33,570 nucleotides of DNA from Janthinobacterium sp. (GTDB taxonomy: Bacteria; Pseudomonadota; Gammaproteobacteria; Burkholderiales; Chitinibacteraceae), in the NCBI GenBank assembly GCA_025360045.1, contig JANYCY010000037.1, positions 1-33,570 of the forward strand, read 5' to 3'. Of the stretch, positions 18,162 through 27,074 are shown in pieces. Made by a program: the position numbers and the translations under genes. Each line of letters starts with the position of its first letter. Within the stretch, counting starts at the first letter, position 1. The notes beneath the pieces are model-generated. The model was not told the origin of the DNA and made no database searches. It worked only from the letters and a program-made list of their open reading frames with translations.

Positions 18162-19190
18162 TTATTGCTTGCGCGGGCTAAGGCTACGAAACGGCGCAGC
18201 CAGTGGGTCGCCAATAAATACCCCCTGCGCAGGCCATTCCACACTTTTCCAATAGGCTTCTACGGCGGTGGCGCCTGCCAGATAGTGATAGAGCAAAGCC
18301 TGTGGATGGGGGAATTTTTGTGGATAAGAATAAGGCTCGCTCACCGTGCCATAGCTGGCGGTAGCACCTGCTTCTAGCCATTTTAAGCTGCTCATTTGGC
18401 TGCTATCGGTCAGCATGCCACCATAAGAGGTGAGGTGATCGGCGAGTGCGCCAGGCAAAAATTGTAAGGTCTCTAGCTTATCTACCTTAATTAACCCTGT
18501 TTGATAAATCAGCACATCTTTTTTATTGCTGAGTACATCGCTGCGCAGGCTCTCAATCTTGAGAGGGGGGTGTTGTAGCGTCTGGCTGCGCGGGAATAGC
18601 GGCGCTCTGGCGCTGCGGGTGGTGTCGCTCGTAGTTAAATAATAAGCAGTGCCCTGAGGAAAACTCCCCCAAGCCTCTACGCCACGATCAATCAGTTTTT
18701 TCGCATCACTTAGATTATTCGCCGCCAACATCATGCTGGGGCGTATACCCAAATCGCTAAAAGGCTGGGTACTGACATGGTTAAAGTAAGGCGAGGCGGG
18801 TGTAGGCTTGCCACTATCCTGACAAAGCCCCTCTTTATAGCCCAGAGTAAATGTATAAGTAATGCCCAAGCAATTCACGCGATAAGGCTTGGTCCAAGCC
18901 AGCGCTAGCGCTTGAATATGGCCGGGGAGTGCTGCATCTAGTTCCGCCTTTGCCTGAGAAAACTCCCCCTCACTGACCCAAGTACGATCAGTCGGCAGGC
19001 TAATCTCAAAAATCTGCTCAGCTTTTAAGCCATGTTTTTCAGCGTAATAACGAGCAATATCGGCAGAGAGCGGATCATTACGATTCACCACCACCGCCAA
19101 TTGGCTGGCGTTGAGCTGATAAAAAGGTAATTTGGGCGGAGCTGCCCAGAGTGATGCGGAAATAAAGAAAGAAATAAGGGCAAGCTTCAC
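18162..19190 (-). CDS. TIGR03790-type exported protein of unknown function
   Basis: The protein resembles the TIGR03790 family: LAVVVNRNDPLSADIARYYA and EKHGLKAEQIFEI near the start of the mature protein, IQALALAWTKPYRVNCLGIT, YTFTLGYKEGLCQDSG, PYFNHVSTQPFSDLGIRPSM, and a C-terminal ATASYGTVSEPYSYPQKFPH region that ends PAQGVFIGDPLAAPF. No function is known to me. The start is uncertain: a GTG at 19190 gives 343 residues and a clean signal peptide (KLALISFFISASLWA, cut after AxA), with an AGAG 8 bases upstream; an ATG at 19223 gives 354. The frame is open to 19349, but that would overlap the tRNA-His gene and its terminator, so I reject it. It is likely secreted to the periplasm or beyond. 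Confidence 0.8.
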   Translation of the reverse strand: MKLALISFFISASLWAAPPKLPFYQLNASQLAVVVNRNDPLSADIARYYAEKHGLKAEQIFEISLPTDRTWVSEGEFSQAKAELDAALPGHIQALALAWTKPYRVNCLGITYTFTLGYKEGLCQDSGKPTPASPYFNHVSTQPFSDLGIRPSMMLAANNLSDAKKLIDRGVEAWGSFPQGTAYYLTTSDTTRSARAPLFPRSQTLQHPPLKIESLRSDVLSNKKDVLIYQTGLIKVDKLETLQFLPGALADHLTSYGGMLTDSSQMSSLKWLEAGATASYGTVSEPYSYPQKFPHPQALLYHYLAGATAVEAYWKSVEWPAQGVFIGDPLAAPFRSLSPRKQ

Positions 19191-19282
19191 GAGTCGTGCT
19201 CTAAATACGAGAATGAGCAGCATCGTATGGCAAGTGCATGCGCAATGCCATAAAAACAATGTGAAGGTATATAGCAGAAATG

Positions 19283-19311
19283 AAAAAACCCAGCCGAAGC
19301 TGGGTTTTTTT
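19283..19311 (-). terminator. Intrinsic terminator of the tRNA operon
   Basis: CCCAGC and GCTGGG form a stem around a CGAA loop, flanked by six As and seven Ts. It begins 6 bases after the 3' end of tRNA-His in the direction of transcription and separates the tRNA operon from the gene at 18162. Confidence 0.88.
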
Positions 19312-19316
19312 AATAC

Positions 19317-19393
19317 TGGGGTGGCTGATGGGGCTCGAACCCACGACAACAGGAATCACAATCCTGGACTCTACCAACTGAGCTACAGCCACC
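19317..19393 (-). tRNA. tRNA-His (GTG anticodon)
   Basis: The minus-strand sequence begins GGTGGCTGTAGCTCAGTTGG. The anticodon stem-loop CAGGA-TTGTGAT-TCCTG gives anticodon GTG, the T-arm has GGTTCGAGCCC, and the acceptor ends in CCACCCCA. Length is 77 with the encoded CCA; the extra 5' G (position -1) opposite C73 is the histidine identity feature. Confidence 0.97.
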
Positions 19394-19472
19394 GCTGAGC
19401 GGTGTGTTCAAGACTTGAAATGACAAGTCTAAAACTAAAATTTTGGTCCGTTTTAATAGTCGATCACACACT

Positions 19473-19549
19473 TGGCGCACCCGACAGGAATCGAACCTGT
19501 AACCTACGGCTTAGAAGGCCGTTGCTCTATCCAGTTGAGCTACGGGCAC
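19473..19549 (-). tRNA. tRNA-Arg (TCT anticodon)
   Basis: It begins GTGCCCGTAGCTCAACTGGA on the minus strand. The anticodon stem ACGGC-CTTCTAA-GCCGT gives TCT, reading AGA/AGG. The T-arm is ACAGGTTCGATTCCTGT, and the acceptor closes with two G-U pairs. The encoded CCA is at 19473-19475. Confidence 0.96.
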
Positions 19550-19631
19550 ACTGTACAACCGTACTGTAAATCTACTTATCTGGGTGAATAAGTTCTTACT
19601 TTAAAACAACTTATCGTATAAGGATAAGTTC

Positions 19632-19708
19632 TGGTCGGGGCGGTGGGATTCGAACTCACGACCCTCTGCTCCCAAAGCAGATGCGCTACCGGGCTGCGCT
19701 ACGCCCCG
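19632..19708 (-). tRNA. tRNA-Pro (TGG anticodon)
   Basis: It begins CGGGGCGTAGCGCAGCCCGG on the minus strand. The anticodon stem CTGCT-TTGGGAG-CAG gives TGG. The T-arm holds GAGTTCGAATCCC, and the acceptor CGGGGCG pairs with CGCCCCG before ACCA. It is the first gene of the three-tRNA operon. Confidence 0.97.
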
Positions 19709-19720
19709 AACAGAGGACGC

Positions 19721-19749
19721 AATATACTGTGTGGACTTTTTGGCGTCAA
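19721..19749 (-). promoter_or_regulatory. Sigma-70 promoter of the Pro-Arg-His tRNA operon
   Basis: On the minus strand TTGACG (19744-19749) and TATATT (19721-19726) are separated by exactly 17 bases and followed by a G/C-rich discriminator GCGTCC, as expected for a stringently controlled stable-RNA promoter. Initiation would fall near 19714, a few bases before tRNA-Pro. Confidence 0.8.
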
Positions 19750-20000
19750 GCATCTTCGCGATCTTTTTTCTTGTGGCTCGGGTGGAAAAGACTCATTAAT
19801 GGGGGTGATTCTTACGCTACTCTTTGTTTTTTATGGTGATTTTTGCAGTGAAAAATATTTAAAATATAGGCTAAATTTTCTGATATTTCCTAGCGGGTTC
19901 AATATTGCTTAGTTTGAAAAATATGCAGGAAATGTTTGGGCTAGATGCTTTTGCATGAGAAAATGCGTTTTTTGCGATAGAAACAGCAGGAGTTTTACCC

Positions 20001-20855
20001 ATGACAGCCCAAATTCTCGACGGAAAAATCATTTCGGCCGAAATTGTTAGTGATGTTCGCGCCAAAGTAGATGCCCGTGTGGCAAGTGGCTTACGTGCTC
20101 CTGCACTTGCCGTGATTTTGGTTGGAGCAGATCCTGCTTCCCAAGTTTATGTCGGTAATAAAAAGCGCCAGTGTGCCAATGCTGGGATTCGCTCTATTGA
20201 TATAGATCTACCAGCGGACACATCAGAGGCAGACTTGCTGGCCTTGGTGGCTAAGTTTAATCAGGACGACGAGATCGATGGCATCTTGGTTCAGCTGCCT
20301 TTACCAAAACATATTAATGCAGAGAAAGTGATTGAGCTGATCGACCCCGTAAAAGATGTGGATGGTTTCCATCCTTATAATATTGGTCGTCTCGCTTTAA
20401 AAATGCCTTTGCTGCGCCCGTGCACCCCACGCGGTGTGATGACTTTATTAGAGCGCACCGGAATTGATATCGTTGGTAAAGACGCTGTCATCGTGGGCGC
20501 ATCTAATATCGTGGGTCGTCCGCAGGCTTTAGAGCTTTTACTGGCTCGCGCTACTGTCACTATCTGCCATAGCAAAACGCAAGACTTAGAAAGCAAAGTA
20601 CGTGGTGCAGATATTGTAGTAGCTGGCGTAGGTATCCCTAATTTTGTAAAGGGTGATTGGATTAAGGCGGGCGCGATTGTGATCGACGTGGGTATCAATC
20701 GTTTAGAAAACGGCAAACTCTGTGGTGACGTTGAATTTGATGTGGCTAAAGAAAAAGCAGCATGGATTACACCGGTGCCAGGTGGTGTGGGCTTGATGAC
20801 CGTGGCGACTCTGATGCAAAACACCTTTGATGCTTGCGTCAATCGCAAGGGTTAA
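20001..20855 (+). CDS. folD: Bifunctional methylenetetrahydrofolate dehydrogenase/cyclohydrolase FolD
   Basis: FolD converts 5,10-methylene-THF to 5,10-methenyl-THF (NADP-dependent) and then to 10-formyl-THF for purine and initiator tRNA formylation. The 284-residue length matches the family. Active-site residues stand at the E. coli positions: Tyr50 and Lys54 in [13 protein letters not shown], Gln98 in [10 protein letters not shown] and Asp121 in [11 protein letters not shown]. Further signatures are [27 protein letters not shown] (dinucleotide site) and [20 protein letters not shown]. An AGGAG lies about 9 bases before the ATG. The roughly 290 bases upstream contain the divergent tRNA promoter and AT-rich DNA without other genes. 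Confidence 0.97.
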   Translation: MTAQILDGKIISAEIVSDVRAKVDARVASGLRAPALAVILVGADPASQVYVGNKKRQCANAGIRSIDIDLPADTSEADLLALVAKFNQDDEIDGILVQLPLPKHINAEKVIELIDPVKDVDGFHPYNIGRLALKMPLLRPCTPRGVMTLLERTGIDIVGKDAVIVGASNIVGRPQALELLLARATVTICHSKTQDLESKVRGADIVVAGVGIPNFVKGDWIKAGAIVIDVGINRLENGKLCGDVEFDVAKEKAAWITPVPGGVGLMTVATLMQNTFDACVNRKG

Positions 20856-20883
20856 AGCGTTTTTTTTGATCTAATCTAACTCT

Positions 20884-20912
20884 TTTCTGCTATGCGCTAT
20901 GCATGGCAGAAA
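20884..20912. promoter_or_regulatory. Hairpin in the folD-pyrD gap
   Basis: TTTCTGCTATGC and GCATGGCAGAAA form a 12-bp stem (one G-U pair) with a 5-base loop, 60 bases before the pyrD ATG and 28 after folD. A T-run (eight Ts at about 20861) comes before, not after, the hairpin, so it is not a standard terminator. It could be a leader structure of pyrD or a processing site. Confidence 0.4.
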
Positions 20913-20972
20913 GGGGTGACAAGCCGCGTCTTAGGCGCAGTTTTGCCCATCAATTGCCGGATTCCCTGCCCC

Positions 20973-21992
20973 ATGTCTTATCAGCTTGCTAAACCTTTTC
21001 TTTTTTTGCTCGACGCCGAAAAAGCGCACGCTGCGGCGTTTACCGGCTTGCATGCCTTGCATAGCCTAGGATTTTTGCGCACGTTTACGCCTACGGTGCC
21101 TGAGTGCCCTGTTTCTGTGATGGGCTTGGATTTTCCTAATCCTGTTGGTCTTGCTGCAGGCTTAGATAAAAATGGCGATCATATTGATGCCATGGCTGAG
21201 CTGGGCTTTGGTTTTTTGGAAATAGGCACCATCACACCTCGCCCGCAGCCGGGCAATCCTAAGCCGCGTTTGTTTCGCCTGCCAGAAGCCGAGGGCATTA
21301 TTAACCGTATGGGTTTTAATAATGATGGCGTGGATAAGCTGATCGAGAATGTTAAAAACAGCAATTATCAGGGCATTTTGGGGATCAATATCGGCAAAAA
21401 TGCGGACACACCAATCGAGAACGCCGCTGATGATTATCTAATCTGCTTAGATAAAGTGTACGAACACGCCAGCTATGTCACGGTCAATATTTCCAGCCCT
21501 AATACCAAGAACTTGCGCCAGCTACAAGGCGCGGATGAGTTAGGTCGTTTGCTGACGGCTTTAAAGCAAAAGCAAGCAGAACTTGCGGATCGTCATGGCC
21601 GCTATGTGCCCCTTGCCCTCAAAATAGCGCCCGATTTAGATAGCAATCAAGTTCAGGATATCGCCGAGCGCCTAGTGGCCAGCGGCATCGATGCTGTGAT
21701 TGCCAGTAACACCACCTTATCCCGCGTTGGCGTAGAGCATCTAAAACACGGCCAAGAAGCGGGTGGTTTGTCCGGCGCGCCGGTGCGGGCCAAATCAACC
21801 AAGGTGATTCGTGATCTAGCCGAGGCCCTAGATGGTGCTTTGCCTATTATTGGTGTGGGTGGGATTTTCAAGGGCGAACACGCCTGCGACAAAATCCGCG
21901 CAGGTGCAAGCCTAGTGCAAGTGTATAGCGGCTTGATTTATGAAGGCCCACAAATGGTGAGTGATTGCGTTGAGGCAATTGCTGCTTTGTAA
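20973..21992 (+). CDS. pyrD: Dihydroorotate dehydrogenase (quinone), class 2
   Basis: PyrD oxidises dihydroorotate to orotate in pyrimidine synthesis, passing electrons to membrane quinones. The 339-residue protein has the class 2 N-terminal membrane-associating helices ([20 protein letters not shown]) and the FMN barrel: [52 protein letters not shown] with catalytic Ser175 at the E. coli position, [22 protein letters not shown] and [13 protein letters not shown]. The start is taken at MSYQLAKPF (20973), where the family begins; the 27 upstream codons include the hairpin at 20884 and no family residues. No good ribosome-binding site is visible before this ATG. Confidence 0.95.
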   Translation: MSYQLAKPFLFLLDAEKAHAAAFTGLHALHSLGFLRTFTPTVPECPVSVMGLDFPNPVGLAAGLDKNGDHIDAMAELGFGFLEIGTITPRPQPGNPKPRLFRLPEAEGIINRMGFNNDGVDKLIENVKNSNYQGILGINIGKNADTPIENAADDYLICLDKVYEHASYVTVNISSPNTKNLRQLQGADELGRLLTALKQKQAELADRHGRYVPLALKIAPDLDSNQVQDIAERLVASGIDAVIASNTTLSRVGVEHLKHGQEAGGLSGAPVRAKSTKVIRDLAEALDGALPIIGVGGIFKGEHACDKIRAGASLVQVYSGLIYEGPQMVSDCVEAIAAL

Positions 21993-22004
21993 GCAAGCAA
22001 GTAA

Positions 22005-22081
22005 GTACAAGTGCATAGCGGCTTGATTTACGAAGGCCGAAAATAGTCAGTGATTATGTTGAGGTGATTGCTGCTTTGTAA
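22005..22081 (+). repeat. Degenerate tandem copy of the pyrD 3' end
   Basis: The last 78 bases of pyrD (21915-21993) are repeated 90 bases downstream at 22005-22081, both ending in GCTGCTTTGTAA. The copies share about 85-88% of positions and differ by one deleted base, so the second copy is frameshifted and non-coding (it has AAATAGTCAG where pyrD has AAATGGTGAG). Confidence 0.9.
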
Positions 22082-22094
22082 ATAGATAACAAAA

Positions 22095-22161
22095 CCGTAG
22101 GGTGGGTGAACCCCGCCGCTTTAGCCATTGAGTTTAATGACGGCTTACCCCCGTCCTACGG
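22095..22161. repeat. GTAGGG-family palindromic repeat, copy 2
   Basis: The left arm CCGTAGGGTGGGTGAACCCC (22095 onward) faces CGGCTTACCCCCGTCCTACG at 22141. The arms are diverged but recognisable. The right end runs into GGAGAG, which is the only candidate ribosome-binding site for rnfA. Confidence 0.7.
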
Positions 22162-22175
22162 AGAGATTTTAAACC

Positions 22176-22757
22176 ATGGATTTGCAACACTATTTACTGC
22201 TGCTTCTGGGCGCAGTGCTGGTTAATAATGTGGTGCTGGTGCGTATTTTGGGACTGTGCCCGTTTATGGGCGTGTCTAAAAAGTTGGAAGCATCGATCGG
22301 CATGGGGCTTGCCACCGCCTTTGTGCTGACGCTGGCCTCAGGCACATCGTGGATGATCGATCAGATTTTGATCTTCTGGCATCTGGAATACCTGCGCACC
22401 CTTGCTTTTATTGTGGTGATTGCCGCGATTGTGCAATTTACAGAAATGTTTATTCATAAAGCCAGCCCTGTGCTTTACCAAGCGCTAGGAATTTATCTGC
22501 CCCTGATTACCACCAATTGCGCGGTATTGGGCGTGCCGTTGATTAGCTCGGCGCAAAAATATAACTTTGTTGAGTCACTATTATTTGGCTTTGGCTCGGC
22601 AGTAGGTTTTAGTTTGGTACTGATCCTATTTGCCGCCATGCGTGAAAGACTAGAGGGCGCAGATATCCCCGAATTCTTTAAAGGCACACCGGTGGCCTTT
22701 ATCACCGCAGGGCTGATGAGCTTAGCGTTTATGGGATTCGCTGGCTTGGTGCGGTAA
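22176..22757 (+). CDS. rnfA: Rnf electron transport complex subunit A
   Basis: RnfA (RsxA) is a six-helix inner-membrane subunit of the ion-pumping ferredoxin:NAD+ oxidoreductase; the same set in E. coli keeps SoxR reduced. The 193-residue length is typical. Conserved stretches: [20 protein letters not shown] with Cys28, [55 protein letters not shown] with the second Cys, and [13 protein letters not shown]. In known Rnf and Nqr structures the two Cys, with their partners in RnfE, hold an intramembrane Fe-S cluster. The GGAGAG 10 bases before the ATG comes from the edge of the preceding repeat. Confidence 0.97.
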   Translation: MDLQHYLLLLLGAVLVNNVVLVRILGLCPFMGVSKKLEASIGMGLATAFVLTLASGTSWMIDQILIFWHLEYLRTLAFIVVIAAIVQFTEMFIHKASPVLYQALGIYLPLITTNCAVLGVPLISSAQKYNFVESLLFGFGSAVGFSLVLILFAAMRERLEGADIPEFFKGTPVAFITAGLMSLAFMGFAGLVR

Positions 22758-22759
22758 AG

Positions 22760-22975
22760 CCCAAATCTTGAACCACGGAGAGCACGGAGGACACAGAGTT
22801 ACACGGAGAAAACCAAAACACTAATATCAAGGTCTGAAGGTATTTCGTAGAAATAGATTAACTTTTCAATCTACGTCATTTTCGGGGGGGCATTTGTATA
22901 TTTTTAAGCCATTATCCCTGGGTTTTCTCCGTGCCCCTCCGCGTTCTCTGTGTCCTCTGTGGTTCAAGATTTGGG
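22760..22975. repeat. CACAGAG-family palindromic repeat, copy 2 (rnfA-rnfB gap)
   Basis: CCCAAATCTTGAACCACGGAG (22760-22780, first 20 shown as a motif: CCCAAATCTTGAACCACGGA) and its inverted partner at 22955-22975 match at 20 of 21 positions. The arms extend inward with CACGGAG/CTCCGTG repeats to ACGGAGAAAACC and GGTTTTCTCCGT. The core of about 100 bases includes a GTAGATTG-type small hairpin and a run of seven Gs. No ORF. Confidence 0.85.
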
Positions 22976-23020
22976 TTTGTAAGTCTTGGCAGTGATCTGC
23001 AATTAATTTATAGGAAAGCT

Positions 23021-23578
23021 ATGTCTTTTTTACTGGCCATTTTGTTAATGGCTGTTCTTGCTTTGGCGCTGGGTGCGGTGCTGGGTTTTGCTGCGATCAA
23101 GTTCAAGGTTGATGAAGATCCATTAGTCGATAAAATTGATGCGATCCTGCCGCAAACCCAGTGCGGCCAGTGTGGTTTTCCTGGCTGTAAGCCCTATGCC
23201 ACGGCGATTGCCAATGAAGAAGCCGATATCAATTGTTGCCCGCCGGGTGGTGAAGATGGCATTCGTAAATTGGCCGATTTGCTGGGCAAAGAATTTAAGC
23301 CTCTCAATGCAGAGAATGGCGTAGAAAAACCCAAATCCGTCGCGCTAATTGATGAAGCCGTTTGCATCGGCTGTACGCTTTGTATTCAGGCCTGTCCGGT
23401 GGATGCCATTGTGGGGGCGGCCAAGCAGCTGCATACCGTGATTGCGGCTGAATGCACGGGCTGTGAGCTATGCGTAGCGCCTTGTCCGGTGGATTGCATC
23501 GATATTGTTCCGCTAGGCTCAACGGTGAATAACTGGCGTTGGCGCTATCCTGTTATCCCAATTAAGTTGCAATCATGA
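23021..23578 (+). CDS. rnfB: Rnf electron transport complex subunit B (ferredoxin-type)
   Basis: RnfB is the entry-side iron-sulfur subunit. The 185-residue protein has an N-terminal membrane anchor (1-25). A [4Fe-4S] domain follows with Cys48, Cys51 and Cys56 in CGQCGFPGC and a fourth Cys at 72/73 in INCCPPGG. Two ferredoxin clusters follow: Cys115/118/121/125 ([12 protein letters not shown]) and Cys145/148/151/155 ([12 protein letters not shown]). The start at 23021 is preceded by AGGA at 6 bases; the open frame from 22931 lies inside the repeat and is not RnfB. Its stop overlaps the rnfC ATG (ATGA). Confidence 0.96.
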   Translation: MSFLLAILLMAVLALALGAVLGFAAIKFKVDEDPLVDKIDAILPQTQCGQCGFPGCKPYATAIANEEADINCCPPGGEDGIRKLADLLGKEFKPLNAENGVEKPKSVALIDEAVCIGCTLCIQACPVDAIVGAAKQLHTVIAAECTGCELCVAPCPVDCIDIVPLGSTVNNWRWRYPVIPIKLQS

Positions 23579-25671
23579 TTAGGCAAATCATCACCTTTCA
23601 CGGCGGCGTTCATCCGCCAGAGCATAAAGCCGAATCCAGCCATTATCTGATCAGAACAGCGCCGCTACCTGCGCGGCTAATTTTATCCCTGCAACAAAGC
23701 ATAGGCAGCGCTGCCAAACCCGTGGTTAAAGTTGGGGATGAAGTCGCTAAGGGCCAGTTGATTGCTGCGGCCGATGGCATGATCTCGGCCGCTTTACACG
23801 CGCCGACTTCGGGGCGGATTGAAGCGATAGAGTTGCAGCCGGTGGCCCATCCTTCGGGCTTAAGCGATAACTGCATTGTGCTGATCCCCGATGGCCAGGA
23901 TCAGTGGCAGGAGCGCCCGCTATTTGACTGGCGCAATGCCGAGCCGAATGCAGTACGCACTTATTTGCGCGATATGGGTGTGGTGGGCTTGGGCGGGGCG
24001 GTGTTTCCATCGCACCTTAAATTAAGTAGCAAAACTCAGCTTGATACGCTGATTATTAACGGCGCAGAGTGCGAGCCATATATCACCTGCGACGACAGGC
24101 TGATGCGTGAGCGCGCCACCGAGATCATCGCTGGCATTTTAATGGTGCAGTCTTTACTCCATGCTAAGCAGGTGCTGATTGGCATTGAAGACAATAAACC
24201 CGAAGCCACCGCTGCCTTGCGGGATGCGATTAAAGCCAGCCGTAGCCAAGCGGTTGCCGGCATTGAAGTGGTGCAAGTGCCTACGCTTTATCCATCGGGC
24301 GGTGCCAAGCAGCTGATTAAATTGCTATGTAATATCGAAGTGCCAAGCGGTGTGCGCTCCACAGATTTAGGCGTGCAATGCTTTAACGTGGCTACTATCC
24401 ACAGTATTTATTGCGCCTTGGCCCATGCCGAGCCGGTGATTCGCCGCGTGGTGACGATCACTGGCAATGTAGCGCGCCCAGGTAATTACGAGGCGTTGAT
24501 CGGCACGCCGCTGCAAGATCTCTTAAAAGAAGCAGGAGATAAGGGTAGCTCCGGCTATATTTATGGTGGCCCGATGATGGGCTTTGAGCTGCCGTCTTTA
24601 GCCGTGGGGCTGAGCAAGGCGGGCAATTGTGTGATCGCCAAAACGCCAGCTGATTTTCCCGAGCCACCCCGTGAAATGCCCTGTATTCGTTGCAGTAAAT
24701 GCGCCGAAGCCTGCCCAGCCGAACTGCAACCGATGGATTTATTCTGGTTTGCCAAAAGCAAAAACTTTGGCAAAGCGCAGGAGCGCAATCTATTTGATTG
24801 CATCGAATGTGGCGCTTGCGCCTATGTGTGTCCCAGCAATATTCGCCTAGTGGATTACTATCGCTTTGCTAAATCTGAAATCTGGGCCGCTGAAAAAACC
24901 AAACACGCCGCCGATTTAGCCCGTGAGCGTTTCGAGTTCAGAGAATTCAGGGCCGAGCGCGAGAAACAAGAAAAAGCCGAGCGCCTAGCCGCCAAAGCCT
25001 CACAAAAGCTAGCACAAGCGGTGGCGTCTGATGATCCTGAAGATGCCATTCGCGCCGCTAAGATTAAAGCCGCGATCACTAAATCGGCGGCAGTAAACGA
25101 ATCGCCAGTCAGTGATGCGGGCGTTGCTATAGCCGATGCTGATCAGGCTGCGCAATTAGCCGCCGAGAAGAAAGCCAAAATTGCCGCCGCAATGGCTAGA
25201 GCCGCCGCGAAAAAAGCTGAGGCAGAAGCCGCTGTGCCAGTATCGCGTAATGAAGAGCCACCTATGGCCCCATCGCAAACCCTGCCTGCCAGCTGCATGG
25301 ATAAAACCGACCGCACCAAAGAAATTCTTGATAAGCGCCGTGAAGAAAGAGCCCGCGTTGCGGCCATGAGTGCTGAAGAGCGCAGTGAGTGGGAAGCTGC
25401 CAAGCAGGCAGAAATCGCGGAAGCGAAAGCAGCTGCCGCATTAAGAAAAGCAGAAAGCATCGCGCCGGTGGTAGTTGCTCCGCCTACTTTGGATGAAGAA
25501 AAAGCCGCCAAGATTCGGGCCTCTATGGCTAAAAGAGACGCAGAAAAAGCCCGTCTTGCCGCCATGAGCCCTGAAGAAAAAGCTGCGCTGGCCGCAGAGC
25601 GTCAGGCACGAATTGATGCGGCAATGGCGGCAAAAGCAGCCAAGGTGGCTAAGGATGAAGGATTGGAATGA
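23575..25671 (+). CDS. rnfC: Rnf electron transport complex subunit C
   Basis: RnfC is the soluble NADH/FMN-binding subunit. The 698-residue protein has the N-terminal signature [11 protein letters not shown], a biotinyl-lipoyl-like segment ([19 protein letters not shown]), the flavin/NADH region ([49 protein letters not shown]), and two [4Fe-4S] motifs: Cys370/373/376/380 ([12 protein letters not shown]) and Cys409/412/415/419 ([12 protein letters not shown]). From about 440 to the end is an Ala/Lys/Glu-rich, probably helical tail with repeated units of the type KIxAAMARAxAKKAxAE. That tail is typical of proteobacterial RnfC and varies in length. Translationally coupled to rnfB. Confidence 0.96.
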   Translation: MIRQIITFHGGVHPPEHKAESSHYLIRTAPLPARLILSLQQSIGSAAKPVVKVGDEVAKGQLIAAADGMISAALHAPTSGRIEAIELQPVAHPSGLSDNCIVLIPDGQDQWQERPLFDWRNAEPNAVRTYLRDMGVVGLGGAVFPSHLKLSSKTQLDTLIINGAECEPYITCDDRLMRERATEIIAGILMVQSLLHAKQVLIGIEDNKPEATAALRDAIKASRSQAVAGIEVVQVPTLYPSGGAKQLIKLLCNIEVPSGVRSTDLGVQCFNVATIHSIYCALAHAEPVIRRVVTITGNVARPGNYEALIGTPLQDLLKEAGDKGSSGYIYGGPMMGFELPSLAVGLSKAGNCVIAKTPADFPEPPREMPCIRCSKCAEACPAELQPMDLFWFAKSKNFGKAQERNLFDCIECGACAYVCPSNIRLVDYYRFAKSEIWAAEKTKHAADLARERFEFREFRAEREKQEKAERLAAKASQKLAQAVASDDPEDAIRAAKIKAAITKSAAVNESPVSDAGVAIADADQAAQLAAEKKAKIAAAMARAAAKKAEAEAAVPVSRNEEPPMAPSQTLPASCMDKTDRTKEILDKRREERARVAAMSAEERSEWEAAKQAEIAEAKAAAALRKAESIAPVVVAPPTLDEEKAAKIRASMAKRDAEKARLAAMSPEEKAALAAERQARIDAAMAAKAAKVAKDEGLE

Positions 25672-26038
25672 TTTCGCTGCAAAGAGCAGCTTGGGGAGCA
25701 AGTTATTTTTAGCGTTGATCGTGCCTTACCGCAATCAAGTTAAGCGAATGACTTGGATTTCATCATTTGTAGGGCGGGTGAACCCCGCCAGATTTGGTAT
25801 GAAATACGCTAGAAAACGGCGGGTTTCACCCGCCCTACGGTGATTCGATGCTGGCAAATAGATGACCGATTTATGCCGAAAATCTGGCTCGATGTGTATA
25901 GGGCACAGCTTTAACGTGCCCACGCGGAGAGGGGTAGAGCGACACGTATTTCTTGAGCTCCGCCTTTTATGATTTCTCCGTGTTCTCCATGTCTACAGAT
26001 CTTAGGTTTTTGCTGAGTTTTAACTTTTTTGGAATCAA
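25672..26038. other. rnfC-rnfD spacer filled with repeats
   Basis: These 367 bases carry no gene. They hold the palindrome at 25769-25838, a hairpin GGGCAC/GTGCCC at 25901-25921 that looks like half of the 16248-type repeat, and an isolated right half of a CACAGAG repeat at 25972-26011 (TTTCTCCGTGTTCTCCATGT onward) ending 27 bases before the rnfD ATG. Confidence 0.6.
25769..25838. repeat. GTAGGG-family palindromic repeat, copy 3
   Basis: GTAGGGCGGGTGAACCCCGC at 25769 and its inverted partner ending at 25838 (…TTTCACCCGCCCTAC) pair over 21 bases with one mismatch, around a 28-base core. Very close to the copy at 32601. Confidence 0.85.
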
Positions 26039-27052
26039 ATGAACACATCGCCATTTTTTATTAAACCGACGCCTTTGCAAGTGGTCATGCTCAAAGTGGC
26101 TGCGGCTTTGTTGCCGGGAATTATTGCGCTGACTTGGGCTTTTGGCGTGGGCGTGCTGGTGCAAATTGCGCTGGCTCTTGGCACAGCCTTGCTGGCAGAG
26201 GCTGCTTGTTTAAAGCTGCGCAACTATCCGATTAAACCTTTTATCTGTGATGGATCAGCGGCGGTGACGGCTGTTTTGCTGGCACTCTCTATGCCACCGC
26301 TCGCCCCGTGGTGGATGGTGGTGCTGGCCACTTTAATTGCAATTTGCTTAGCCAAGCATCTCTACGGCGGTCTGGGGCAGAATCCGTTTAACCCCGCCAT
26401 GGTGGGCTTTGCGGTGATGATTGTGTCTTTTCCCGCGCAAATGTCGCGCTGGGCAGCGCCTTTGTCGCTGGATATGCCGCATTTAGATAGCCTGGCGCAG
26501 ATCATCACTATTTTTAGCGGCCAGTTGCCACACGCTTTTGATGCCATGGCTTCGGCCACGCCGCTGGATACAGTTAAAACGGGGTTGCTGCAGCAGCATG
26601 CTCTAAGCGATATTTTTCAGCAGCCTATTTTTGGTGCAGTAGCGGGCTCGGGCAGCGAATGGGCGGCGGCAGGCTTTTTGCTGGGGGGGCTTTATTTGCT
26701 CTGGTCTAAGCTGATCCCATGGCAAATTCCTGTGGGCTTTCTTGGCGCTTTTGCGCTAACCGCCACGCTGTTTTATGGGGTGGACCCCGCCCATTACAGC
26801 CCGCCGTGGTTTCATTTATTTAGCGGCGCGGCCATCTTGGGGGCGTTTTTTATTGTGAGCGATCCGGTTACCGCGCCCACCACACCACGCGGCAGGCTGA
26901 TCTTTGCCGCTTTAGCGGGCGTGCTGACCTATATGATTCGCGTGTTTGGTGCTTATCCTGATGGCGTGGCGTTTGCAGTAATCATCATGAATATCGCCAC
27001 CCCCTTTATCGACCAATACACCCAACCGCCAGTCTTTGGGCGTAAGTCTTGA
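26039..27052 (+). CDS. rnfD: Rnf electron transport complex subunit D
   Basis: RnfD is a polytopic subunit carrying covalently bound FMN. The 337-residue protein shows many membrane helices and family motifs: PFICDGSAAVTAVLLALSMP, KHLYGGLGQNPFNPAMVGFA, and ASATPLDTVKTG, where Thr174 matches the threonine that receives FMN by phosphoester in characterised RnfD/NqrB proteins. Later, FFIVSDPVTAPTTPRGRLIF and DGVAFAVIIMNIATPFIDQY are typical. The gene is separated from rnfC by 367 bases of repeats, unusual for an operon in which these genes normally abut. Confidence 0.96.
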   Translation: MNTSPFFIKPTPLQVVMLKVAAALLPGIIALTWAFGVGVLVQIALALGTALLAEAACLKLRNYPIKPFICDGSAAVTAVLLALSMPPLAPWWMVVLATLIAICLAKHLYGGLGQNPFNPAMVGFAVMIVSFPAQMSRWAAPLSLDMPHLDSLAQIITIFSGQLPHAFDAMASATPLDTVKTGLLQQHALSDIFQQPIFGAVAGSGSEWAAAGFLLGGLYLLWSKLIPWQIPVGFLGAFALTATLFYGVDPAHYSPPWFHLFSGAAILGAFFIVSDPVTAPTTPRGRLIFAALAGVLTYMIRVFGAYPDGVAFAVIIMNIATPFIDQYTQPPVFGRKS

Positions 27053-27074
27053 TTAAAAAACGTAGAAACAGAAC

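Noticed and set aside
19191-19349. N-terminal extension of the TIGR03790-type protein to 19349
   Set aside because: It would overlap the tRNA operon terminator and tRNA-His, and the internal start at 19190 gives a proper signal peptide.
20375-20848. 157-residue minus-strand ORF inside folD
   Set aside because: Antisense to conserved FolD motifs at catalytic and NADP-binding sites; no family resemblance.
22760-22975. CACAGAG units considered as a CRISPR array
   Set aside because: Units are 7-8 bases, degenerate, inverted about a centre and without uniform spacers; no cas genes are present.
25143-25565. 140-residue minus-strand ORF inside rnfC
   Set aside because: It is the antisense shadow of the Ala/Lys-rich RnfC tail, low-complexity (Ala/Ser rich), without a ribosome-binding site or family features.
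23575-25671. Rnf cluster considered as a Na+-translocating NQR operon
   Set aside because: The subunit set and order (A-B-C-D-G-E, RnfB with ferredoxin motifs, nth downstream) is that of Rnf/Rsx; no NqrF-like subunit is present.
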